Assembly (NCBI GenBank): GCA_023443315.1
Contig: JAEZVA010000007.1
Span: forward strand, 1-31,834
DNA: 31,834 nt
Reading direction: 5' to 3'
From: Bacillota bacterium
GTDB taxonomy: Bacteria; Bacillota; Clostridia; Oscillospirales; Ruminococcaceae
This document shows positions 16,556 through 23,294 of this stretch, piece by piece. The notes beneath the pieces are model-generated. The model saw only the letters and a list, made by a program, of their open reading frames with translations, had not been told where the DNA came from and ran no database searches. Position 1 is the first letter of the stretch. Every line of letters begins with the position of its first letter. The translations under genes were made by a program, and so were the position numbers.

Positions 16556-17518
16556 CTATACGATGGTTTTCAGCACGGTCATTTGCCCTGTAAGGCGGTA
16601 ATTGCCAAGACCGGCGGGCACAAACAGGCTGTCTCCTTTTTTTATGGCAACACGCTGTTCGGCGTTTTCCGCCACCCCTTCGCCATCTAAACACAGCAGG
16701 GAGTGAAACGAGGCGCCGTCCGCGTACAGTGAAGCGTGAGAGTTTATCCTAAGCTCATGCACTGTAAAATACTCGCACCGCGCAAGCCGCCGTGTCTGAT
16801 AGCCGTCCAGTACGGTGTAGTCTTGCTCCGCTATACTGGACGGGGCGAACGGTCTAGTGATGGTGACATCGAGCGCCTTTTGAACATGCAACTCGCGGGG
16901 CTTTCCGTCCGCGTCCGGGCGGTTGTAATCATACACCCGGTAGGTGAGGTTGGAGCTTTGCTGAATCTCTGCAAGCAAGATCCCAGCACCGACCGCGTGG
17001 ATGGTTCCCGCGTCGATAAACAGTACATCCCCCTTTTTAACGGGCACGGCGTTGAGTGCCGATTCTAGCTCGCCGCTTTGGATGAGTTCGGCAAACTGCT
17101 GCTTGGTAATCTCCTTTGCAAAGCCGTAATACAGTGTGGCGTCCGGCTTACAGTCTACCACGTACCACATCTCGGTTTTGCCGCAGCCGCCCTCAACGCG
17201 CGACGCGTAATCGTCGTTTGGGTGCACCTGTATCGAAAGACGTTTCTGCGCGTCTATTAGCTTAATTAGCACAGGAAACAACGCAAACCGCCCGCAGTTT
17301 GTGCCGAGCACGGCGGTTCCCTTCTCGCTGAGATATTGGCTAAGCGGCATGCCATCGTACCGCCCGCCGTGGATAAGGCTCTCACCGTCGGGGTGGCACG
17401 AAAGCTCCCAGCTTTCAGCTACCCGAGCAAGCTGCGTCTGTTTGCCAAACCGCTCCTTCAGCGCGGTGCCGCCCCAGATGTAGTCCTTCAGCGCGGGTTT
17501 AAGCTTTTCTATGCGCAT
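16556..17518 (-). CDS. manA: Mannose-6-phosphate isomerase, class I
   Basis: A 320-aa cupin-fold zinc enzyme that interconverts mannose 6-phosphate and fructose 6-phosphate. The N-terminal KDYIWGGTALKERFG, the zinc-site pieces LSIQVHPNDDYA and GKTEMWYV, and the substrate loop DAGTIHAVGAGILLAEIQQ with YRVYDYNR are all intact. The length fits the short Bacillus-type class I isomerases. An AAGGAGAAAG-type site precedes the ATG. It is the first gene of a two-gene unit with the SPL-like radical SAM gene; no other mannose genes lie nearby. Confidence 0.95.
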   Translation of the reverse strand: MRIEKLKPALKDYIWGGTALKERFGKQTQLARVAESWELSCHPDGESLIHGGRYDGMPLSQYLSEKGTAVLGTNCGRFALFPVLIKLIDAQKRLSIQVHPNDDYASRVEGGCGKTEMWYVVDCKPDATLYYGFAKEITKQQFAELIQSGELESALNAVPVKKGDVLFIDAGTIHAVGAGILLAEIQQSSNLTYRVYDYNRPDADGKPRELHVQKALDVTITRPFAPSSIAEQDYTVLDGYQTRRLARCEYFTVHELRINSHASLYADGASFHSLLCLDGEGVAENAEQRVAIKKGDSLFVPAGLGNYRLTGQMTVLKTIV

Positions 17519-17679
17519 TGCCTTTCTCCTTATGGTAAGCCTTAAAGCAACCGTCGCGCGGCGGCTGTAAGGCAGGCGATTGCCCTTTGGTGATGTGATG
17601 CCATTATACTACATTTACCATCGCGGCGTAAAGAACCGTCTGTGTTATGCCTCGTTTTTTAGCCGATTTGCGCTACTGT

Positions 17680-17705
17680 GCGGACGCGCAATGCGCGCCC
17701 CTACG
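17680..17705. repeat. Short GC-rich interspersed repeat, copy 1 (partial)
   Basis: The 26-base block running from GCGGACGCGCAATG to CGCCCCTACG recurs at 17789-17814 with two adjacent base changes (CA to TG). Its core CGCGC-AAT-GCGCG is palindromic. The GTAGGGG end present in copy 2 is missing here. It lies in the 360-base non-coding gap between manA and the pilin-like gene. Confidence 0.75.
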
Positions 17706-17741
17706 TCCATATTCAATGTCGATAGATTGGTGGTGTTATGT

Positions 17742-17813
17742 GTAGGGGACGGCGTCCTCGACGTCCCGTGGCGGCGTTGTGGGACACCGCGGACGCGTGA
17801 TGCGCGCCCCTAC
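17742..17813. repeat. Short interspersed repeat, copy 2 (72 bp, inverted ends)
   Basis: A 72-base unit bounded by GTAGGGG (17742-17748) and its complement CCCCTAC (17807-17813). Inside are GACGGCGTCCTCGACGTCCC and the palindromic block shared with copy 1. It resembles the REP-like, GTAGGGG-bounded intergenic repeats common in Clostridia genomes. No ORF fits inside, so it would be non-autonomous. Confidence 0.7.
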
Positions 17814-17828
17814 GAATCATTAACTGCG

Positions 17829-17866
17829 CACAAAAACCGGGGCAGATATCTCATCCGCCCCGGTTT
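17829..17866 (-). terminator. Terminator after the pilin-like gene
   Basis: AAACCGGGGC (17834-17843) pairs perfectly with GCCCCGGTTT (17857-17866). On the minus strand the stem ends in TTTTT. It begins 12 bases past the stop at 17879. Confidence 0.85.
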
Positions 17867-17878
17867 AAATCAGCAGTA

Positions 17879-18295
17879 TTATTCGTTGTTGGTTATTATC
17901 TGCTCGTCGGGCAATGTCACCGTTTTGTTCCCCTCGGTGTATGCAATGCCCTGCACATAGCCGCTTTCGTCAAGGGTTACACGCAGCGCCCCTTTGATGC
18001 TACCGCCCACATAGTCGCGCAAAAACGCGCTGTGCTCGGTAATTGGCTCGGGGGGCTGTTCTTGCTCGTCCGACACCTGTGTTTTGCCCGATGCGGTGTA
18101 GTCGAGCACCGCCATATACAGGATGCGCGCCGTGTTTTTAAGCGCAACCTCCCGCGAACGGTTGACGATGTTGATGAGGTAACCAAGCATCACGCCCACC
18201 ACCACGAGTAGGATTAGCGTAACCGTCATCAGCTCAAAGAGTTTGAGCTTGTCATGGTCGGTTCGCTGGAATGCCTTGATCTTTTCAAGAACCAT
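17879..18295 (-). CDS. Pilin-like membrane protein lacking the prepilin cleavage glycine
   Basis: A 138-aa protein with one hydrophobic N-terminal helix. The segment KLKLFELMTVTLILLVVVG aligns without gaps to the GFTLIELIVVIAILG of the neighbouring prepilin over at least 44 residues past the conserved EL: Glu5 is kept, but Gly-1 is Lys and Phe1 is Leu. The C-termini also match (IAYTEGNKTVTLP versus FVYTAGGYAVTFP). It is thus a diverged paralogue that a prepilin peptidase should not cut, and would stay as a bitopic membrane protein. The ATG at 18295 is preferred to 18313 because AAGGGG then has an eight-base spacing. It lies downstream of the prepilin gene with a terminator between. Confidence 0.8.
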   Translation of the reverse strand: MVLEKIKAFQRTDHDKLKLFELMTVTLILLVVVGVMLGYLINIVNRSREVALKNTARILYMAVLDYTASGKTQVSDEQEQPPEPITEHSAFLRDYVGGSIKGALRVTLDESGYVQGIAYTEGNKTVTLPDEQIITNNE

Positions 18296-18376
18296 ATTCC
18301 TAGCCCCTTGCATGGATTCGACGCGTGTTGTGCATAGCGGGGTGCGGTGTTTTCGGCGATAAAACGGTGTCGTTCT

Positions 18377-18412
18377 TTAAAACAGCCCCGGCTTGTGCCG
18401 GGGCTGTTTATA
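18377..18412 (-). terminator. Terminator between the prepilin and pilin-like genes
   Basis: AACAGCCCCGGC (18381-18392) pairs perfectly with GCCGGGGCTGTT (18397-18408) around TTGT. On the minus strand TTTTAAAG follows. Some read-through into the pilin-like gene is likely if that gene has no promoter of its own. Confidence 0.75.
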
Positions 18413-18424
18413 TAAAATAATTAA

Positions 18425-18841
18425 CTAAACTTTGGCAACAGTTCCGGCGGGGAACGTCACTGCATATCCTCCTGCAGTATATACAAACGAAGAAATCGTA
18501 ACACCATCAGCACCCATTGTGATTGCTACAGTGGGTGTACCAGTTAACTTAGTACTATCGATCATTGATGCTGTGTTAAGCTTAGTAATACAATCAGCAT
18601 TGGTTAAATCGTTAGTTAGATTTTGAACTAATACCCTGTTTGAAATATACGCTTGAGCAGCTGTATAAACAGTTTTTGCTTCTGCCTTCACGGATGTTTC
18701 TCTTGCACTGTTAATAAACCCAATCATCGACGGTACGAGGATAGCGATAAGGATACCGAGGATTGCGATAACCACGATCAGCTCAATCAGCGTAAAGCCG
18801 CGGTTTTTCTTGGCTACCAGTGCACATAGTTTTGTAAACAT
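18425..18841 (-). CDS. Type IV prepilin (pilin subunit)
   Basis: A 138-aa prepilin. The leader FTKLCALVAKKNRG ends in the class III cleavage site KKNRG|FTLIELIVV, with Gly-1, Phe1 and Glu5 all present, followed by the hydrophobic alpha-1 helix IAILGILIAILVPSMIGF. The remainder is a small globular domain rich in Thr, Val and Ala ending in FVYTAGGYAVTFPAG. Prepilin peptidase would process it for assembly into a type IV pilus or pseudopilus. The ATG at 18841 follows GGAGGG with an eight-base spacing; the longer frame to 18925 lacks an RBS. No pilus ATPase, PilC or peptidase gene is in the window. Confidence 0.9.
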   Translation of the reverse strand: MFTKLCALVAKKNRGFTLIELIVVIAILGILIAILVPSMIGFINSARETSVKAEAKTVYTAAQAYISNRVLVQNLTNDLTNADCITKLNTASMIDSTKLTGTPTVAITMGADGVTISSFVYTAGGYAVTFPAGTVAKV

Positions 18842-19246
18842 AAATTTACCCTCCATCATTTTTGTCTTCGTTTTCGGTACAGGTTCTGACTTCGTTATTC
18901 CTGCCAAGCGGTTTTTTAGACACATTTCTTTAAAATTTTTACATCTTTTTTATAACACTCACCCGCTCACCGTATCATCGACACGGCATGACGTTATAAA
19001 GATGTTGCTGCTTTTATATTGTAACATAGTTTTACCGCCGCATCCACAGTCTAAATTAGGCAGCTGTTTTTTCGTTGCATCGTGTTGCGGAGACATGCAT
19101 GGTTTTCAGGGCAAAACGCAAACCGTGTCGCCGAAAAAAGAACCCGCACGAACGGTGTTTTATCTTGCTGTCGTCTTTTCATGATAAAAGACAAAGAAAC
19201 AATGAAATGTTCCTTTATTCTGGCAACGATATGCACACAATGACCA
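18842..19246. other. Non-coding stretch upstream of the prepilin gene
   Basis: No gene is supported here. On the minus strand it holds the prepilin promoter and its ~170-base leader, with a hairpin at 18970-18986 (CCGTATC pairing with GACACGG). Further upstream are an imperfect inverted repeat (CGGAGACATG 19088-19097 with CGTGTCGCCG 19124-19133) and a perfect one (GTCTTTT 19173-19179 with AAAAGAC 19186-19192). Their roles are unknown. Confidence 0.5.
19018..19026 (-). promoter_or_regulatory. Extended -10 promoter for the prepilin gene
   Basis: The minus strand reads TGTTACAAT, matching TGnTATAAT with one change. The -35 at 17 bases (TGGATG) is poor. The predicted leader is about 170 bases. 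Confidence 0.45.
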
Positions 19247-19275
19247 TTGACAAACCCTTACAGCTAGAATATTAT
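19247..19275 (+). promoter_or_regulatory. Sigma-A promoter for nrdDG
   Basis: A perfect TTGACA (19247-19252), a 17-base spacer and TATTAT (19270-19275). Transcription should start near 19282, so nrdD has a leader of about 360 bases. Confidence 0.8.
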
Positions 19276-19284
19276 ATATAATAT
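19269..19284. promoter_or_regulatory. Perfect palindrome over the nrdD -10, candidate NrdR box
   Basis: ATATTATATATAATAT is a perfect 16-base palindrome that covers the -10 element. It agrees with the NrdR-box form ACACTATATATAGTGT at 12 of 16 positions, though AT-richness alone makes such matches easy. NrdR boxes usually come in pairs about three helical turns apart; the only second candidate is poor (19235-19250). Confidence 0.35.
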
Positions 19285-19644
19285 ATACAGTATATAGGGG
19301 GCGCACCTCATCAACATCTTGTGTTTTTTTGAGGGGGAACTTCGGGTGCGCGGGGGTGCAAACGCTGCTGCTGTGCCGTTTTTGCCCGATGCTGCTATAG
19401 CCAAAAGGGGGAACATTTCGCCGGTCGGACGCGCCTTTTTTGCACGCGGTTCGACGGTTTCCGAGGGGGAACGCGCGATTTTTCTCTCGCCTATACCTAA
19501 GTCGCTTTCACAATGCCTAAACAAAATGGAGCAAAAGCTTGCATTTATGGCTTTTACGAAGATTTTTGTAGACATGGTAAGTGAATTAGGTAACACTCTG
19601 AGTGCCCGACATATTCTCGGCACGGAAAGGCGTGGGACATTGTA
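19283..19644 (+). other. Structured ~360-base leader of nrdD
   Basis: A GC-rich transcribed leader. GGGGGAAC occurs three times (near 19333, 19408 and 19464). A strong stem pairs CCGGTCGGACGCG (19421-19433) with CGCGGTTCGACGG (19445-19457), with one bulge on each side. A further pairing of TTCGGG (near 19341) with CCCGAT (near 19385) is possible. No known riboswitch signature, such as a cobalamin box, was found. Open frames occur on both strands, but none has an RBS. Confidence 0.45.
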
Positions 19645-21777
19645 ATGCTAACTCAAATCATTAAGCGAGACAGAACCACCGTACCGTTTAAAAGCGAGAA
19701 GATCGTTCTTGCCATCTTTAAGGCGGCAAATGCGGTAGGGGGGGACGACTTTACCACCTCGCAGCTGCTTGCCGATGAGGTGGTGCGCCTTGCCGACCTG
19801 CGCTATCCCGACGGCATCGCCGAGGTAGAGGGCATACAGGATATTGTAGAAAAGGTGCTAATTGAAGCCGGGCACGCCAAAACCGCCAAGGCGTACATCC
19901 TGTACCGCGAAAAGCGGCGCGCGTCCCGCGAAAGCAATGCCTTAATCGGTGCCACCATCAATATGTTTACCGAGTATCTCAACGACCGCGATTGGCAGAT
20001 AAACGAAAACGCCAACACCCAAAAGTCGATTAATGGCCTAAATAACTACGTGCGCGAGGCGTTTACCAAAAGCTACTGGCTGCACGAGGTATACACCGAC
20101 GAGATCCGTAACGCCCACCTTTCGGGCGAGATTCACATCCACGACCTGGGCTTTTTCGGCCCCTACTGCGCGGGCTGGGACCTGCGCCAGATTCTGACGA
20201 ACGGCTTCGGCGGCGTACCCGGCAAGGTGGAGTCGCGCCCTGCAAAGCATCTGCGCTCGTTCCTTGGTCAGGTGGCAAACTCCACCTTTACCACCCAGGG
20301 CGAAAGCGCGGGCGCACAGGCGTGGTCGTCGTTTGACACCTACTGCGCACCCTTCATCCGCTACGATAACATGGACTACGCGGCGGTGCGTCAGGCATTG
20401 CAGGAGTTTGTGTTTAACCTAAACGTCCCCACCCGCGTGGGCTTCCAGTGCCCGTTTTCCAACCTAACGTTTGACATCGTGCCCCCGCGCACCCTGCGCG
20501 ACCAGAACGTGGTTGTGGGCGGCGAGATGAAAAACGAGACCTACGGCGAGTTCCAAAAGGAGATGGATCTGTTCAACATCGCGTTTTGCGATGTAATGAT
20601 GGAGGGCGACCTAAAGGGGCGCGTGTTCACCTTCCCCATACCCACCATCAACGTCACCAAGGATTTTGCGTGGGACAGCCCTGTGGTCGAGAAGTTTATG
20701 GAGATTACCTGCCGCTACGGCATCCCCTACTTCTCCAACTACATCAACTCCGACCTGTCGCCCGAGGACGCGCTTTCGATGTGCTGCCGCCTTCGGCTCG
20801 ATACCACCGAGCTGCGTAAGCGCGGCGGCGGTCTGTTCGGCTCTAACCCGTTAACCGGCTCGATTGGCGTGGTTACCTTAAACCTGCCGCGCCTTGCCTA
20901 TCTCTCCAAAACCGAGCCGGAGTTCTTTACCCGCCTGTGGCAGCAGATGAACATCGCCAAAAACAGCCTTGAGATTAAGCGCAAGGTCATAGAAGAACAG
21001 ACCGGGCGCGGGCTGTACCCGTATTCCGCCAACTACCTAAGGGACGTAAAGGCGCGAACGGGCAGTTACTGGCACAATCACTTTAACACCATCGGGCTTA
21101 TCGGCATGAACGAGGCGTGCCGCAACCTGCTGGGCTCCGACTACGACCTGACCACCCGCGAGGGGCAGGCGTTTGCCGTCAGAACCCTTGACTATATGCG
21201 CAGCGTGATTCGGGATATTCAGGACGAGACGGGGCACTACTACAACCTGGAGGCGACCCCCGCCGAGGGCACCAGCTACCGCCTTGCCAAAAAGGACATC
21301 GAGCGTTACCCCGCCATCCTGACGGCGGGCGAGACGGTGCCGTACTATACGAACTCGACACAGCTGCCCGTGGGCTACACCGACGATATCTTTGAGACGC
21401 TTGACCTGCAGGACGAGTTGCAGTCGATGTACACCGGCGGCACGGTGCTGCACCTGTACCTAGGCGAGGAGATTAAGGACACCGCCGCGGCAAAGAACCT
21501 GTTGCGCAAGGCGTTTACCCGCTATAAGCTGCCCTACCTGTCGCTTACCCCAACCTTCTCGGTATGCAGCGACCACGGCTACATTGCGGGCGAACACTTC
21601 ACCTGCCCCGAGTGCGGACAGAAAGCGGAGGTTTGGTCACGGGTCGTTGGCTACCTAAGGCCGGTGCAGAACTTTAACACCGGCAAGCGCGCCGAATACA
21701 CCGAGCGTAAAAAGTATGTGATGCCCGACGAGGCGTTTGAAGAACGCTACACCAAGCGCGAGGAAGCGGTGGTATGA
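19645..21777 (+). CDS. nrdD: Anaerobic ribonucleoside-triphosphate reductase (class III)
   Basis: A 710-aa glycyl-radical enzyme that reduces ribonucleoside triphosphates to dNTPs without oxygen. The N-terminal ~95 residues are an ATP-cone (IIKRDRTTVPFKSEKIVLAI), the allosteric dATP/ATP site. The barrel contains NLNVPTRVGFQCPFSNLTFD, ITCRYGIPYFSNYINSD and the HFNTIGLIGMNEACRNLLG segment. Near the C-terminus the zinc site uses C641, C654 and C657 (FTCPECG), and the glycyl-radical loop is RVVGYLRPVQNFNTGK with Gly669. It begins at an ATG that overlaps the stop of a short upstream frame (TAATG) and has only a weak ribosome binding site. It overlaps nrdG by four bases (ATGA). Function implies a strict or facultative anaerobe. 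Confidence 0.97.
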   Translation: MLTQIIKRDRTTVPFKSEKIVLAIFKAANAVGGDDFTTSQLLADEVVRLADLRYPDGIAEVEGIQDIVEKVLIEAGHAKTAKAYILYREKRRASRESNALIGATINMFTEYLNDRDWQINENANTQKSINGLNNYVREAFTKSYWLHEVYTDEIRNAHLSGEIHIHDLGFFGPYCAGWDLRQILTNGFGGVPGKVESRPAKHLRSFLGQVANSTFTTQGESAGAQAWSSFDTYCAPFIRYDNMDYAAVRQALQEFVFNLNVPTRVGFQCPFSNLTFDIVPPRTLRDQNVVVGGEMKNETYGEFQKEMDLFNIAFCDVMMEGDLKGRVFTFPIPTINVTKDFAWDSPVVEKFMEITCRYGIPYFSNYINSDLSPEDALSMCCRLRLDTTELRKRGGGLFGSNPLTGSIGVVTLNLPRLAYLSKTEPEFFTRLWQQMNIAKNSLEIKRKVIEEQTGRGLYPYSANYLRDVKARTGSYWHNHFNTIGLIGMNEACRNLLGSDYDLTTREGQAFAVRTLDYMRSVIRDIQDETGHYYNLEATPAEGTSYRLAKKDIERYPAILTAGETVPYYTNSTQLPVGYTDDIFETLDLQDELQSMYTGGTVLHLYLGEEIKDTAAAKNLLRKAFTRYKLPYLSLTPTFSVCSDHGYIAGEHFTCPECGQKAEVWSRVVGYLRPVQNFNTGKRAEYTERKKYVMPDEAFEERYTKREEAVV

Positions 21778-22460
21778 GGTTTGCGGGGCTTGTAAAAAGC
21801 TCGCTGGTAGATTACCCGGGGCTGGTAAGCTGTGTGCTGTTTGTACCGGGCTGCAATCTCGACTGCTTTTACTGCCATAACCGCCCGCTGATAGAGGGCA
21901 GGCTACCCCTGCTCGACCAGAGTATGCTTACGGAGTTTTTAAGAAAACGCGCGGGGCTGCTCGACGGCGTTGTGCTTACCGGCGGCGAGCCGACGTTGTA
22001 CGCCGAACTGGAGGAGACCGCCGGATGGCTAAAACGCTTAGGCTACCGCGTAAAGCTCGACACCAACGGCGTAAGCCCCGATGTCGTCAGCCGTCTGCTT
22101 ACCCTTAAATTATGCGACTATGTAGCGGTGGACTATAAGGCACCCGCCGCGCGTTATAAAGAGCTGTGCGGCGAGGGTGCGGACGCGGATAAGGTGCTGC
22201 AAACCATCCGCCTGCTTGCCGAGAGCGGCATCGCCTTTGAGGTACGTACCACCGTCGTGCCCCAGCTATCCATAACGGACCTTGCGCAGATGGCACGCGA
22301 GCTGCCCGCCCTGCCGCGCTACGTGCTCAACCGCTACCGCGTGCCGGACGAGTACCCCGCCCACGAAGCAGGCCGCATCCTGCAGCGGGCGTATACGCAA
22401 GGTGAGATTACCGCGTTTGCCGAGGCACTGCGGGAGATACAGCCGAATACAGTTTCATAA
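21774..22460 (+). CDS. nrdG: Anaerobic ribonucleotide reductase activating protein
   Basis: A 228-aa radical SAM activase that installs the glycyl radical on NrdD. The cluster motif CX3CX2C is C27-NLD-C31-FY-C34 in FVPGCNLDCFYCHN, with the SAM-binding GGEP in VVLTGGEPTLY. VDYPGLVSC before it is typical of this subfamily. The longer form (about 230 aa, versus ~155 in E. coli) is the version common in Clostridia. Its ATG overlaps the nrdD stop (ATGA), so the pair is translationally coupled and made in fixed ratio. Confidence 0.95.
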   Translation: MRFAGLVKSSLVDYPGLVSCVLFVPGCNLDCFYCHNRPLIEGRLPLLDQSMLTEFLRKRAGLLDGVVLTGGEPTLYAELEETAGWLKRLGYRVKLDTNGVSPDVVSRLLTLKLCDYVAVDYKAPAARYKELCGEGADADKVLQTIRLLAESGIAFEVRTTVVPQLSITDLAQMARELPALPRYVLNRYRVPDEYPAHEAGRILQRAYTQGEITAFAEALREIQPNTVS

Positions 22461-22474
22461 CGACCTTCCATTAA

Positions 22475-22524
22475 CACAAAACACAGGAGGCGATGCCCAA
22501 ACCGGCACCGCCTCCTGTGTTTAT
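22475..22524. terminator. Bidirectional terminator between nrdG and the hydrolase gene
   Basis: AAACACAGGAGGCG (22479-22492) pairs perfectly with CGCCTCCTGTGTTT (22509-22522). Both ends carry T-rich flanks in their own direction (TTTAT plus, TTTTGTGTT minus). It serves the convergent nrdG and alpha/beta hydrolase genes. Confidence 0.85.
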
Positions 22525-22533
22525 CCCTGTCTA

Positions 22534-23256
22534 TTATGTAACGATATAGTCGAGGATGTCTTTGTTTATGATGTTCGACGCCTTGTCAAACACAAAATGG
22601 TCTGCGCCCTCGATAATCAAAAGCTGTGCGCCGTCTATTGCGTCGGCGATCTGGCACAGGTGGTTGTACTTTATCATATCGTGCTGTCCGCCGATAATCA
22701 GTGAGGGCAACTGGATGCCCGAGATGTCCCGCGTGCGCAGCTTGGGGTAGGACACCATCAGGTTTAGTATCTGCGCCTTGCGCCTTGCCCTTTCGTCAAA
22801 CAGACCGATGAACCGGCACGCCATATAGCCCAGTACAATGGGCAGCTGGATAACCCATTTTACCCCCTGCGGGTTTAGGTTGGGTCCCGCCACAATCAGC
22901 TTGTGGATGCGCGACTGGTTCTGCCGCGCCATCTCAATGGCGACGTTTCCGCCGTCCGAAAAGCCGATGATTACCGCCTTTTCAAGCCCCATATCGTCGA
23001 GCACCGCAAAGGTGTCTTTTGCCATCTGCTCAATGGTAAGCGGCTCGGTTCCAAACGTAGATTTTCCGTGCCCGCGACTGTCCACCGTTATGGTGAGGTG
23101 GCGGTGAGAAAAATCGTAGATCTGCTTGTCAAAGCAGTGCCTGTCCTCGCCGTTGCCGTGCAAAAGAATCAGCGCCGGCTCGCCCGCTCCGTAGCATTTG
23201 TAGTAGATCTGTGCTCCGCCCGAATGCGCGTAGCCTGTGGTATGTGCTGTAACCAA
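22534..23256 (-). CDS. Alpha/beta hydrolase
   Basis: A 240-aa alpha/beta-fold hydrolase. The oxyanion region is ILLHGNGEDRH, the nucleophile elbow is GFSDGG with Ser100, the acid is likely the Asp of GGQHDMIKY, and the His lies in EGADHFVF. The family includes esterases, lipases and C-C hydrolases, and no substrate can be inferred. The TTG at 23256 is chosen because GGAGG lies about ten bases upstream; the longer frame from 23319 would overlap the YhcC gene and has no RBS. It is downstream of, and probably co-transcribed with, the radical SAM gene, 38 bases apart. Confidence 0.85.
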   Translation of the reverse strand: MVTAHTTGYAHSGGAQIYYKCYGAGEPALILLHGNGEDRHCFDKQIYDFSHRHLTITVDSRGHGKSTFGTEPLTIEQMAKDTFAVLDDMGLEKAVIIGFSDGGNVAIEMARQNQSRIHKLIVAGPNLNPQGVKWVIQLPIVLGYMACRFIGLFDERARRKAQILNLMVSYPKLRTRDISGIQLPSLIIGGQHDMIKYNHLCQIADAIDGAQLLIIEGADHFVFDKASNIINKDILDYIVT

Positions 23257-23294
23257 GATAAACTGCCTCCGTTGATATATTGTAATGTGTATTA

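Noticed and set aside
17680..17813. CRISPR-like array
   Set aside because: Only two copies, unequal flanks, no regular spacers and no cas genes.
19100..19150. Resemblance to a cyclic-di-GMP-I riboswitch (CAGGGCAAA followed by CGCAAACC) on the plus strand
   Set aside because: The P2 hairpin that must separate the two motifs is absent, the strand is wrong for the prepilin, and the region lies before the nrdD promoter.
18810..19184. 124-codon plus-strand open frame next to the prepilin
   Set aside because: It starts inside the antisense of the prepilin and crosses the prepilin promoter; no RBS or domain.
19264..19623. 119-codon open frame on the minus strand of the nrdD leader
   Set aside because: Its end runs into the AT-rich nrdD promoter (ILYILYIIF), and there is no RBS or domain, so it is better read as non-coding leader.
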